From Haemonchus contortus (lineage: Eukaryota > Nematoda > Chromadorea > Rhabditida > Trichostrongylidae), in contig LS997562.1 of NCBI GenBank assembly GCA_000469685.2, positions 36,988,345 through 37,052,344 on the forward strand: 64,000 nucleotides of DNA, in the 5' to 3' direction. The position numbers and the translations under genes are program-made. Positions within the stretch are counted from its first letter, which is position 1, and each line of letters begins with the position of its first letter. The notes below the pieces were generated by a model that ran no database searches, was not told the origin of the DNA, and saw only the letters and a list, made by a program, of their open reading frames with translations. Below, piece by piece: positions 26,016 through 40,100 of this stretch.

Positions 26016-26737
26016 TAGTTGACCCGTGCCAGATTGGCTCATCGATAGCGGCCAGCATGAACGCGTTTATTTGGTGGAAGGTTCTGCAGTTCAAATAATT
26101 TTCCCGCGCGCTCATATTTGAATGGATTTACCATTAGAGCAGTTTAACCTTGTAGTAGCCCATCGCTTTATCCTTATAGTAGGCTTTCACACCGCCGATT
26201 CTACTACTAGCCTATTCCTTTCACCTAATTGCTCCTCCGCTCATCGCTGCTTCTACGTATTATGCTTCTCCCATCCTGCTCGCGCAGATAAATCTGTGAC
26301 TACTGTTCCTGCGATGTATAGTGTTGTAGGTAAGCAATCACTGTACAGATCATCCTCTCATGATTTACACATGTTGTCGTGAGCATGCGGCGTCACGACC
26401 CTCGCGTTAATTCAAGAGAGGGATTGAGTATCTATTCTTCAGGAAGTTGAATTCAGAAATTTATTCAGTCGTACGCATGGTTATGTTCGCTGCGCATTTA
26501 CCTCCGGTACCTCCTTTTATTTCCAGATGCAAATGCAGTTAAGTCCAGGCGAGCTCGATTGTAAGGATGAACCTACTGTCTATCCTTCATAAAAATTCTT
26601 GTGCGTGCATCTGAAAAAATGCCACGGTTCTGGTGGGATCGGAAAGTACGCCGTCAAACCCGCGCTGAGATCGTTGGAGAATGCGTTTGGTTTTTGAGTC
26701 CTGTCTTCAGTGATTTTGATGTGAAGTTCCTATTAAT

Positions 26738-26795
26738 TTAAAGCTTGCAGGGCCTCCGGCAGTAACTAACGCCATAACGCCCTGCGAGCTTCAAA
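26738..26795. repeat. Imperfect inverted repeat
   Basis: TTTAAAGCTTGCAGGGC and GCCCTGCGAGCTTCAAA are near-perfect complements (17-nt arms) separated by 24 nt. No gene context is apparent. Confidence 0.6.
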
Positions 26796-28135
26796 TTAGC
26801 CTTCAATGCCTTTGGTTACGAGTGCAACGCTCTCAAACACGGGAGTACAGATAGAGTGCATTTGGAAACTATTGAAACCATGGCGCTGAAGTACCAACAT
26901 TCTCGGTATACCTTGTCATTTTAGTTTTTCTACTATAGAATAAAGCTAAGTTAAGAATTAGATCAATCACTCCACAATCGATATTAATGGCTACCAATTG
27001 GTGTGAACTAACAAGGCAAAGTTGGTACCCTTGAAATATAATTAGTGCAATCACTGACACTACCAGCTATGTTCCTCCTAATTGTTGCCACCCCACGTTG
27101 AAGAGAGAGGGATTCCACGTATTCAACATCTTAATAATAATCACTGGAATTTTACGGATGGAAAGACAGGCAGGCAAATCTGCAAACTGTCAGGTTGACA
27201 AACAAACTGACTCAAGGCAACTGTTTCATGCTTATCAGGTATCAGTAATTCAGGAAGGGTTTTGTTCCATTATTATTATTTGTGAGAATATAATGAAATC
27301 ACCCATAGTATGTTTTCAAATTGCGAAGTATTTAGTGGTGATATTCGTTTTCCTCTCCGAAACCACACCAGAGTAATGACGCTATACGCTCATGACAACA
27401 GGTGTAAAGCTTAAGAGGAAAAGCTGCATAAGATTTCGCTTACCTACAGCAGTACCTTTTGCAGTGCTACAGATCTGCAGATCCAAGAAGCAGGAAAATT
27501 CAAAAAGTTGGCAGCAAGTGGCGAGAATAGAATATGGCATACAATCCTCTATTGTAGTAGGAACAGAAGAACAACTAGTGAGAATGGACACGATTAGAAG
27601 TAGCAGGAGGATTCAAACTGCTGAGCAGCGCAATACAGGGCGCGCTCCAATGAATTGCATTCATATGCCCACGCGCGGAAAAATTGTTCAAACTGCAGAA
27701 CCTTCCACTGAATAAACGCGTTCGGCCAGCATGCCCACGATGAATCTGTGTCCGGGAAGCAGTTGTCCACGGTTGCAGTCCTCTGCCCGCTAGTCGACAC
27801 TCTTGACATGTTAAAACATGTTCATAAACGTTAGTGCCACGTTTCATCCCTGACCCCTTCTTTTCATTTACGCCTGTCATCCTTGTGGTATGGTCGTTTT
27901 TCCTTCTGTCTTCTTCCGCTCTTTTAATCATCCCAATTCTACTCCCTTTTTTGGCTTTTGTACTCCTTTTTGGCTTCACTGTAGTACTATCTCAAAATTA
28001 TCCGTTTATTTTCCTCTTTTGAGCGCTTTACAATATCCTCTCTCTAGTCCTGATCGTGAGTTCTTCTCGTAAATCTGTGCATATTAATTCGGTTGCCGTG
28101 TAAAGTGTCGAAATTCTCCTTTAGGCAATCGTTCT

Positions 28136-28148
28136 TCATTCAGGGATG
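28136..28148 (+). promoter_or_regulatory. Probable trans-splice acceptor before the ADAR-like ATG
   Basis: TTCATTCAG ends at 28143, two bases before the ATG at 28146. The spacing fits a nematode spliced-leader site and supports this start. Confidence 0.5.
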
Positions 28149-31100
28149 GACCCTTACGGTTATGGCGCCCCAATGGGCAATGGCAATTTTCGAGCTCCTG
28201 CTCAGGTAAGAACATTGAAAATGTAACAGGTACATCTGATCAATAAAATCTATCTATCCACCTTTGGTTTTCATATTTTGTGGTAGAGGTAGTTAGCTAG
28301 AGCAAAATGTTGGAGGTTATTTAGCTAGTTTAGAGTTAGCTGGAAACCTGGTCTTAGGCGGTTGTAACTTTGACGTCTTCCTTCGAACTATTTACAATTT
28401 CCTAAGTTCCTGCGAACACGAAAAATTGTGATAAAACAAGCAAATTACCTTCTTTTGGGGCAACACCGAAGATGACATCTTAGGAGTGTCTGAGAGGGAT
28501 GACGAGAAACAAAAAGAGCCTCCTAAAAAGTTTTTTCGTGGATCGCGTATGAAACACTTGCCCCATGCTTTCATTCCTTCAAATTAATTGTAGAAAGCCT
28601 TGAAATGTTCAATAATTCCAACGCTGTTGCATTTTCAGACTCAAGCATATCCATATGGCTGGGGTAATTCGTCTGTTTCTGCTGCTGCTGTACCGCAGAA
28701 CTTTCATAACACACCCAATTTCCCTGGAAAACGACAACCATTCGGGGATGCTACAAAGGTCTGCGGTTCAATTTCAGCTTTAACTTGAGAAGCAAAAACG
28801 GACGAATAACATGATATCGACCCGAAATATGACATATAGTGAAAAGGCTTGGGTACAATAAATGAACACCTGGCACTGTAATCTCATATGCTTCGTAAAA
28901 ATATGTGTAATCGGATTACTGTTGCTGTACGATTTAGTTATACCAGGTAGTAGGTTTCAGTTGTTTATCAGCGTTGCAAGTTTTGAACTTTGCACAGCTA
29001 AACGCTAAAGGGGGGGGGGGGGTTGGCTAAAAGTGAACCAGTCGTTGCATAATTGTCCTTTTATTTTCACTGAAACAGTGGCTGATTCCTATTGTTCTCT
29101 TCAGGTTAAATGTGCGTAATAATTCATGGTTGACTCGTGAAACTTGTGACTTGTGAAAAAATCAAGTGCTGGAAATTTCCTCAACTGTCCTTTTTGCAAT
29201 GTAATAGGGCTTTTCTTTTGTTTGGACTTATAGGGAATATCGTTTGCTCTCCACTCAGCGACCGTAATGTGTTCGCAAAACAAAAAGTGTAAAAGATCGG
29301 TCAGCTCAAAGTACGTTGCGATATCAAAAGGGAAACATAGGTTTCAACAACGGCCGATGTTTGTGAGAGAGACAGCTCCTGCTCCTCTTTACCACGCGTC
29401 AACGAAAGCCGTCGAGCCCTCAGTTTGAACAAGGTTATTGAGAAGGTAGTCTACTACAGCGAGTAGGCATACTAGTCTTTGAATACTTACTTTTCGGCTT
29501 CCAGTTCGAAATGTAACCATAAGCGGAAAATAAATTGGTTTGATACAATGCGTACAACATTCATTTACGTAGATCAACAGGCGAAGGTTTGCATGAGTAA
29601 ATACGAATTGGATTTGAAATTTTCCTTTCTTTTTCTTTTTTCAAACTGTTCTATTTGTGTGGGTGAGTACAAAAAGAAAGAACTGCAGCATTAGTGCAGT
29701 CATCGGTGGTCCGCTGTCCTCTGTCCGCTTTTCAACCTCCGGCGTCTTTTGGTTGTGCTGTGATTCCACCCGTATGGTCTTCCTAATGCGTACAAACGTC
29801 TTGAACAACCCTGTGTCTGTCTTGCTCTCAGGGATGGGAGATGGCTGTGCTAAATAGAACTCAGTTTCATGGGTGCGCTTTCGCTGTATGCGCCATATTC
29901 ATAGCTGTATCGCAGTAATATGTTCTCAGTGGTGTTGCTGATTGGTTTTGAAGTTTCGCATGAGTAGTTATTTCAAGTGTGCTGGGTTATATACAATCCC
30001 TGACAGCAGTTTCGTTTCTTCCGTTACGTTAGACCTAATTTTGGTTACTCTGTCAGCCGTTACCCCTCGTTTGGTACAGCTTGATTTCGACAGAAAAAAT
30101 GAACCACAGCGCGTAAATTTTCTATAATAGCCGTAATTTGCAGTGCCAGAAGTTCGTGCGGTGCCCAAGCTTATCAAAATGAATTTTTTATAATGCAGGC
30201 GTTTTAAGATGTCTAAAGGCTTGGCACAAAACCGTATGGGCGGCGTTGGATATGGGCAGTGGGTAACTCCGGGTGCGCGACAGATGGGTATGGAAGGAAA
30301 AAGCTTTCCGAAAAAAGGCTGGGCACAACCACCACCGGTATATATTGTGGTCATTTGATACTACTTTGAGTGATTATCGATCAGTTTTCTCGTAAGATAT
30401 AAATTCAATTTGCTTTTGTGGAAAATTTCGTACTGGCTCCATTGTTTTCAGTTTGTTCAAAACTTTGGGAAGAAACCGAAGAAGGAGACCGATCCCACCG
30501 GCAAAACACCTGCCATGCTCTTGCATGAGCTGTACAAAGACATCGTCGAAGCGTGAGTTTTTTCTCATTCGAGAATAAATTTTCAACGAGTCGTAATGTT
30601 TCTCTGTATTGATATCGTAAGCTCACTGCATGTCAAATGAGATCACCGAGTCCGTTTTCTAGATACGAAGAGGTTGCCGCTCATCCGAAGGCATATCGTT
30701 GTCTTTTAACCGTCGGTGGACAACAGTTCACAATGGTCGCCCCTGCTAAAAAGACTGCGAAACAGGTAGAGTATTTACTAACAGTAGCGTTTTAAGTTTG
30801 TCAAACATGGCGTTTTGCCAAAAGTACAGCCGAAAGATCACGCTCTTTTATGCAAGGTAATGTGGGAGTTGGGTGTTCTTCAACATGCGAATTAGATTCA
30901 CTTTCACTTCCACTTTAGCGCTTACTCAACCTACCGTTATAGCGCCATATAGGCCGTGCGAGAGCAAACGCAATCTGTAGTATTCCACTGGTACAAGACT
31001 TGCGAGTAAATAGATCGAATAAATAATAAGGAACGTGAATGAACCTCATAGAAGTATCTATCACTGCTGTACAATTCTTCACTTCTTACTTTTTTAGCAG

Positions 31101-34100
31101 TCTTGAGACGGATTGGATTTCTAAGAACCCGTATATTTGTAGAAGACGGCAGAAGTGGCATTGCGAACTCTTCGACCTGATCTGGAAATCACTCCTTTCG
31201 AGGACGGAGTTACTAGCGTACCTGTCAAAGATGGTGTTCCTGTTACTGCTCAAACTGCTCAACGCCCAGTTAAGGCAGAATCCGAGGATGCTCCTCCAGC
31301 TAAAAAGATCAAGGTTTGCAGATCATTGTCTGATATGGGGATTTGTAGATTTTCAGTAAATCTTTTGTTCCTTCAGCTGAACGCATTGGAGTCAGCTCTA
31401 TCGCTGCTTGACTGCATGCGGAAGCTCTGCGCGGAGCGTGTTTCTGAGGGACCGTATAATCCTGTGTTTGATATCACCGACATAACTGACACTGCGGCTA
31501 CTCCTGGAGAAAAACGAAAGTTTAGGTTAGTTGAAGGAATATCTTCTATCACAGCGTTCTCTTGACGTGATGCTCATCCTTTTTAAGGGCTACTCTTACG
31601 TTCGCCGAACAGGGCAAGGTCTACACTCATGAGGGCTTTGGGAAAATGTCGACAAGAGATGTGGCAGTGCGTGAGGTAAGAATAGTGCGGTATTGTAAGC
31701 AGTCATCGTCTCATTCGTGTGGTGCTTCAGGCTTTGCTGGATCTTTTCCAAGTCCCACAGGCTGACATTCGCAGAATTGTTCGTCGTCATCTGATGGGAA
31801 AACTCACCGACATGCCAATCATTCAGGTTCTACTTTGGAATATATGAACATATTGGTTCGCTTTACCTCAAGCCTGGCTCAACTTTCTTTGCAGACGCTC
31901 TACCAGGTCGCCCATCTGTGTGGTTGTGAGGTGCAGTTCAAGGTAGACATCAGTACCGACAAGGCGATTGGCCACGTACCGCCAACTTTTGTCGCCGTCT
32001 GCACTCTCATCGATCATTCCAGTATTTTGCTTTTGCCCTACGTTCTTTTCTCTCTCTCAAAACTCAGAACTCTGATCAAAATACAACTTCCCTTTTTCCA
32101 TGAACTATCGGAGTTCTGAGCGTTGCCATCATTCGTAATGATGGTCTGACCCTATGGATGAGCACTCTTCTATCAGATCTTCGCCTTTTGGTTTTTCTTT
32201 CAGTTTCAATCAAATTTTTGACAGACGGAAGGTGGTCATCCGTAGCCTACTACATTTTGCTGCCACTTATTTCTTCTTAACGTTCATGTTACTACTTTCA
32301 AGTCCAGTGGCAACAGAATGTCCATGCCCCTTGTGTATACAAAGCACGATTATAAGATGGCAGAGGTTTTCCGAAAACGAATTTGCCTCCATATTTTGAT
32401 GCCATTAGAAACTTCTGACTATCAAATGGTAACTATCTTACCTCCTCGAGCGGATATCCCAGACATGGCGGCGTCTAGCTCTCCTTATGTCAGCCCATGT
32501 CAAAAGAGATTGATCAAACGCCCGTGGTGGAAAGGAAGTGAGGGGCTGTTGATGGAGAGTGACGGGATCGTTAAATAACAAAACAAGTGCCCCTTATCGT
32601 AGTCTGATTTTCAGGGTCCTCTCGTGTTTTATCTCTTGGGAATGCTGGGTCAGATCAGGGTCAAGCAGTTGGGGGACGCATCCAGTTGCGTATATAGTAG
32701 TCTCATTGGTTCTTTCCTGGACATTTGAGTGGTGTGTAGTGTGAATGATTTAGCTTTAGCCGAGGTGAACTTCTCCGAAAAAAAAATCACCGTCTGGCAA
32801 AAAGCTCTCAACCCACTTCAAGTCATGACTGAATAGGCGGAGACGTATGCAATGGAGCGTTTTATCATAGCATTCTTCTTAGTGGACAAAAATTACGAGG
32901 AATCAATTAATGTTTAAACATATTGTTTTTTGCTTGCTGCGACGTTCCGGTTCTTTTCGGTCATGACTATCTGGAAGCATAAGTTATAGAATGGTCTGAT
33001 GATGACAAATACGTACAAAGGAGACCTCTTTGGGAAAGCTTAACTCGGAGATGCTTGACCCTGGATCGGATTCTATGTTTCTAAAGTTCATGAAACAGCG
33101 AGTCGAGGTTTCTGAAATGAACTTTAATTTGACGGATCCCCAGTCACTTTCCTTGAAATTGGTCAGTGACGAGCGAGGGAAAAGACGTCGTTGCCTGGGG
33201 GACCCACTTTAAAGAACAGCGTTTAGATAGCCGCGTATCAAATTTTCGTTGTCGCAACGGGTCCCCCAGCTGCGGGGAATAGTTTCCGGTACGTGAATTC
33301 GCTGAAGACGATTCCTGTGCCGGAGGAAAGCCTAGGCTGATACTAATACTACCCTAGATGGTCTGAAAACAGTACGACTAACGTTTTGTTACAGTGAACG
33401 ATAAGACAGTTGAGTTCACGTCACCACCAAGCCGCTCGAAACATGAAGCCAAGGAATATGTAGCTCATGAGCTCCTCAGGTTCGTTTTTGAATAATTCTT
33501 GTGCTAGGTGTTTTTTCGGCACGCTTCCATCTGCAATTTTGCCGCATGTGTTATCAGTATAATTTTCCAAGCTGAATTCAGTGTTTTTTGTGGGATTACT
33601 TGGAACTTTGTCCCTTGTGCTCAAGAGTCGCACAAACTATATGGCTGCTAGGCATTGTTGTGATTCGAAAGATGTGGTTCCGTGGGAGTAATGGCAACTC
33701 GAGTAAATGGGGCATTGCATCTTATGTCTGCCTTTGCATAAGTAGTGTAGATGTGGAGCAATGCTTGCATAAGAAATCTCAGTTATCGGGGTGAAATATC
33801 ATAGAACATAATTAGTGTTTGAGAGGGAACTCACCGAAATCCATGCAAAAATTGTGCAACATTCAGCTTCGCACTAGAGAAATATAGGAGAGGATCTAGA
33901 GGAAAGGTGCATGCGTCTATATGGAATGCATAAATTCTAATTCGGGGCCCCTTTTCGCATGCTCATTTTCACAATTCTTTTAAAACAATCATTCTAGAAG
34001 ACCACATTGTTGGTAATTCTCATAACTTAACAAATATATTTTCACCATCGAAACTGGACAGAGATTTTTCCAAGGTTCTGGGTGAAATCGATATTCACCT

Positions 34101-37100
34101 ACCTTTAAGTGCTCCGTTGTATAGGTTTCTTTGAAATAAAATGGTCGTTAAATATGATTTCCTTCCATGGTTGCAGATCTCATTTTGACATTGATCCTCC
34201 GGCAGTGGCGGCTGAGCTACCACCTCAGGCAGAGCAACCGGTACCACCATGTCAGAAGCTGCATGTATTGTTGGCTAAACAGAACAGATCGGTACTGCCG
34301 TTGTGCTATTGTTTTTGTAGTTTGCTTGAGAGACTTTTACGTCTGTTCAATTGACACCAAAGCCTTGTAACAACATATGCGGTGTTCGTAATTTTATGTT
34401 TAAGGTCACGCCAAATATTAAATATGAAGACTTAGGAGCTGATGAATCTGTAAACCAAATGGGAACTATTTTCAAGTGAGCAACTTCATTGACTGTGTTT
34501 TAGATTTGCGATTGAGGGAGTTGCATTTAAGCTTTGATTTTCAGAAGTAAACTTATAATCAATGATAAGGAAGAATTCATTGGTAGCGGCAAGTCTAAAA
34601 AAGCCGCTAAGAATGATGCTGCAATGATGGCTCTGAAGAAAATATTTATGGTCTGTTACCGAATTTCACGAGAAATTCATATCGGTTCTACAAAATATCT
34701 TGAGTTCCTATTTCAGTTCGACTACGCCAATCCAGATTCATGCCCAGTCATTGAACCATCACCAAAGCAACGCCGCAACAGAGTGAACGGTTGCTCGCAA
34801 TTGTGCTTTGATGTAAGTCAATCCCTTATTTATTATCCTTGAGCTAATAGGAGTGTACAATAATAGCCAAGAGGTCAGAATGGCATTCGAAATTGATAAA
34901 AATGCGGTTTGAAAAATGGCAACTAAGAGTGAGTAAATAGTGGGTATCCATTGGCTTATCCAAACTGTAATTACCGAAGACTCTTTATGGGTTCTCGTAG
35001 GAATAATACGAAATGCCAATCAGTGGTTTCTGACATCGATTTCATTTCAAAAGTACTTGTTTTTCGGGGCATTGGTAAGTGTCACTCTTCTATGAACATC
35101 CCACTAGAAAGCTTACCGTGATCGTGGAAGATGAACGAAATGGGAAGCTGTCTGAACCTCCTTCTTGGGTTGCTCCGCAGAAAGAATACATTAATCGTCA
35201 TCCCCGACCTATCATGAATAAACGGTATATCGTCCGAAATGGTGACCTCCGGTTCAAAACGATGCGTCAACGGTCCTGGGTCTTCTTTCCTCTCCCCTGT
35301 CATCTAATGCCTACTTCAGTGGAAGTTCCAAGCGGCATTTTGAGAACATCTCCTCAAATACTCCCGCCTGTCTTGGTCTATTTTGGGAGTGGAGCGGTAT
35401 TCATTCGATAGCCCAAGGTATAGAACAACATGGGTGGAGATGAATTTTCAATTTTTTTTTGTATGACAGGATACGTGTGTGTAACGAAAAGGGGAGATGA
35501 ACACGCTCTCTCTCTTCTTCGATCTGTGGTTTCCTGAAATAGGTTTGAATACTAGGATACTTAGGCTAGGAACGCTTTAGTACGAGATAGTTAGGCGGTT
35601 GGCGTCATCCGCTCGGCTATACAACTGACTTTTGCTCCTTGTTCTATGTCTTTTCTTATTAAGGTATCCGAATATGCTAAACGGGAGTACTACAGTATGT
35701 GTAATTTCTACGCGGTAAAACCCAGTACAGAAATGGCAGCGTGAGTTTGTTACACTTATAGTATGCTTTTGATTAAGATTTTGGGTAATTGGTTGCTATT
35801 AGAATATTCCCAGACCGTGAGATGTCTTTTTCTAATATTCGTGCACACTGAAAAGGAGAATGTGCAAGGGCCGTTTTTCCCTTTTAATTCTTCTCATTTT
35901 TCCTTATGGCACTAGTTCTGTAGATAAGTGTTTGGCGTGTATGATTGGTTGGACTTCTTTTGTAAAGGAAGCTGTTGATATCAAAATTAGCCTACCACTA
36001 TACACGCTCGCAAGAATTCAGTGGTGCGCTGCTTACGAATAATCCTAGTAATAGTAGTCCTTGATACATATTTCTATGTCCCAGAATCACTCTTGAAATC
36101 CGGTATGAACCATGCAGCTCCTTTGCGCCTCCTCAATGCGATATAATATCTAAACGGTATTAGAAGTGCAATTATGCACATCCACCTTAGTAGCAACCAG
36201 TTCATCCAAAATTTAATTAGAATCAATTAAAGCAGAGGTATTATCTAAGGCCGATTCGTGCTCTGCTTTCGATGGTTGTGGATTTTCAGATTTTTCCTCG
36301 TCAATGAGTTGGATGAAAAACGATTGATAGCAATCGGTTCATCGCGGCCTGGAGTGGTCCATGGGGAGACAGTCGCGACCGCTCGTGGTACTGCCATCAT
36401 CCACTTCGATCCTATCGTACTAGCCAGGCGTTCTCTGATAAGGTAGTTTTGATTTTGTTAGTCTATAAATTAGTTTCAGAAAGTGAGATGCAAGTAACCC
36501 AGATGGTAAGATCAGTTCACACCCTTTCATTGCAGTAGGCCAGTTTTTGAAGGAAATGCTAGAGGAACGGCAAATTTTTATTCTTCGGTTAGCAGATTAA
36601 GGTTTATGTATCCCAAAGCGCTGTTGGAGGGGTCATCCAGTATTTTGTCTTGACTTAGACATTGAAGACTGTAGAATTGAAATAGTCGGCACGTGCTGAG
36701 CAATCACTTCGGGGATGCGCATCGCAGCCTACCTTTGCAGCCTCTACCTTAACTTATCTGGCTTTTTTCCTCAGAATAACAGTTGGCACCATTATGAAAA
36801 CTACCGGAGTAGTTGGGAGCCGTACTGCTTTAGGAGCTAAAAGCTCCCCTTCTTCGAAATGGAAAACCTGTGGTGTTTTCCAGTGAAAAGAATTTGAGTC
36901 GTGTTTCTCCGATAGTAACCGAAATTCTAAAACATGGCTCAAAACGAGGAATATTCCGAATAAGACAAATACATTTCAGGTATCTTATCAATGAGGTCAG
37001 CAAAATCGGCGATCCAAAATGTATTTTCGTTCAAACTGAGAACGGTATGCTAAAGTTGAACGACGGTCTACGACTGGTGCTGTACGCCACATATGCACCG

Positions 37101-40100
37101 AATTGCTCGTTCTGCTGCCCAGAGGCCTCAGTGAAAAAACTCAGCTATCTCGGGTATGTTCAGCACGTTCATGCTATAGGGGACACAAGGCTTCTTGAAA
37201 CGGCGTCATGTATGAAGATGAAATCAGTATGAACGCCATTCCTGACTGCACTTTTGGGCCTTTCCGTTGAAGGAACTGTGTTTCTCTAAAATGACCAGGT
37301 AATCGGCGGTTGAAAGCATTGTGAAGCTCATAAGTTTCAGTGTGAAAGTCTTGCAGGGGTTTGGACTTTTATGTTTTTTATTTGTCAACCATTATACAGT
37401 TTTCGATTAACTGGCCTTAGCAGTAATCGGCATGGAGTTCGGCATGGTTTTCTTCAGTGGAACTTTTTCTATGATTAGGAGTAAGGGTTTTCGTTTTAAA
37501 TTACAACTTGTTATGTTTTGAAGGGTTTTGCTAGCTTGCGAGCCGATTTCGAAATTGTTCAGATAGCGTTAACTAGTAATTGTAGTTCCCTCACGGGAAA
37601 GTCAATGCTATTGGTTTAGTATTTCATCGACACTTTATTGGCAGGAGCCGCTTTTGTTTTTTATGGGCACATTCGATTCGTCAAAGTAACTTGGCGACCA
37701 CTTTTCGCGCAGCTTTATGTGCCCTTAATGCGCGTAAACTCGTTGCCCTGAGTAGTGCGCTGCCATAAGAGACTCTTTTGTGATTCGCCATTAGCTCTAT
37801 GAGATGGCCTCATTCATGTGCAAAGTTTTGTTGTATAGAAGTCAAGGAGTAAAGAGGGATTTCCACAACTTGGTTTCCCTGAGAGTTACTTGGTTACCAA
37901 AAGCTGCGCCCTATCAGCGTCATGTTTGGGTAAGGAAACAGTGCTACTCTATTTGTAATATTATCCCGATGCGAAAGCGTACAGACGGGTGATGCAGTAA
38001 AAAATGTTCAGAGTGTTCAGTGCATAGGCGTTTTTGAGAGTTAGCTGTTATTCACTCGGATCATCCGTTTACCAGTGAAAACTCAGAGTTTCTTCACAAT
38101 TGTCTCCCATAAGCCTTCTTCTTTCACTCGATGATTAGCAGGATAATGCTGTAAAATATAGCTGCATTGAGAAGAGGTTAAAAGTTTGCAGTCTAGCTTC
38201 TCCAGCAGCCCGCGGCAAGCACTCTGGCGCTAGCTTGAAATGATCTAGTAGCCGTTTTACTCGCTTGAGCCTTGTCTTACCTTAGCGAGATTCATCCATA
38301 ATACATTCTATAGTTCGTATCATGCAGAGATCCCTAGAAGTTGTTCTGAAGTTTTGTTATTCAAGAGCCTCTTCAAACAACGTTCATGGCTAGGCTGATG
38401 TTCCTTATTTTCGAAGCCTTCGTTGTGCATAGGGGTCGTTGGAAACGTCTGAACTACATAGTATGGAGGCACTTTCATAGCGCCTGGGCTATTTTTTCCT
38501 TATTTCGAATGAGTACAATGTGTTCACTCACTTGATGTTTCGATTGGTTAGGGTTCAGAAAGAGTTCTAAGGGTGTAAGCAAGCAGCACCGACGATTCAA
38601 TGAATCTTGATACAAAAGCGTACCTGTGCTGTTTAAGAACCGTTGCAGCTGGTATACCCACCACTCACGTGTCTTTCAGTAACCTAACGCCATTATCGCT
38701 CCTACATCCCTGATTCCGTGCGACACGATCTTTCCTCAGGTCCCATCTGGAAGCAACGTTCAGTGATGGTGATTTCGAGATCGTTACGCAGGAGTGATGA
38801 TCCGATCTTTGGTATTGCTTTGGAAGGATACTCTCATGCAAGAGTGTGACTAGTAATTACTTTCGAGTATATCCGGCCATTTTTCTCTGCGATATCCTTA
38901 TGTTGCGAAGCCGAACTAACCGTAAGAGTTGAGCTCTAGCATTCGCAGTGTACATGAGGTTCTGTACTTGTTATGAAGTACTGTCCCTACAGTCTCAATC
39001 ACGACAATGTTTTGAATTTCGTGCTGTTCCGTGGATTTCTCCAATCTTTCTCCGATAGTAGGCTATGTCCTTTGTTCAGCTGCAATCATTTGACATATTT
39101 CAATTTCGTGCAAATACAACTAGGAGCGGCTGCAATGTCTGTGGCCATCTGCAGTGGCACTGCGTGCTAGTGCTGGTGCTGGCGGTGGTGGTTGTGGTAG
39201 GCTGATGTGTCCGTAAATGGACGTGTAGGGCATTTAAAACGAATCGGCAGTGGCGATACGCGAAGGGCATGTGTGCTGCTTAGAAGACATCGTTTGAAAA
39301 GAAATGAAGCCATGTGTGATTTGGTTGTCGTCGTTGATGGTGACATGCGCTGGTAAATTGACTTTTGTCTTCAAACACAACCATACGCCTTGTCTCTCGC
39401 CCATCTGCATTGTGTGTTTTTTATTTGACATAACGAAAGATTCGCAGGAAATCGAATTAACCCTCGAGCCGTCTAGAGAAATTGTAAGTCGAGATGGTAC
39501 TGCGTCCGTGATATAAATTGCTGCCCAAAAGCTTTTATGAATCCGGATCAGTTATTCGAGAGCGGGTAATTGAAAAGAACTCAGCGGTCGAGCTGACCTC
39601 TATAGGGTGAGATCTCATATCCTCAAATTGCGCCGTAATTATATATGGTAACAATCATCGGTAGTAATTACACGCAAAAGCGGAGCTGCCTAATGAGGAA
39701 AACGCGAGATTTATGACGGCAATTAGTGCTTAAGACCAAGTTTCCGTAAAAAAAGGAGCCTGTCTCGGGAGTATTTGAAAGTTTCTTGCTTCATTTCTGA
39801 TACAGCTGCAATATCCACGAAAAGAGGTTTTCAAAGATAAATTAATAACAAGAGAAAACTTTTTGACTGATGGTTTTTTTCCGATGAAACTCTTCGAATC
39901 AAACGAAATTATTAATGCCGATATTTTTTCAAAGACTTTAACCCATTGACCGCGTGGCCCGCCGGCGGGCTACACCATATCGTGCCCCTGTAGTATTTAT
40001 ATTATTTATCAAGCGTTCTTATAATTTTTTTCATATTTTCAAGTATCAGCCTAACTCACAACCTTCTAGAGAATCTTGAGGCATCGTGGTCCAGGAATCA

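Larger units (their letters stand above)
24175..28145. other. Spacer between the MFSD13A-like and ADAR-like genes
   Basis: This stretch lies between divergent transcription units (minus to the left, plus to the right), so promoters of both should be here. No gene was recognised. Open frames on opposite strands overlap at 27.4-28.0 kb and match nothing known. A truncated tRNA-like sequence lies near 25.99 kb and an imperfect hairpin at 26738-26795. Confidence 0.45.

Noticed and set aside
27392..27979. Overlapping 107- and 134-codon frames on opposite strands
   Set aside because: They lack splice sites or family resemblance, and the minus frame is only a run of basic residues.
35079..35411. 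110-codon plus-strand frame within the ADAR-like gene
   Set aside because: It lies in the intron between exons 15 and 16, which join in phase to give the expected ADAR sequence without it.
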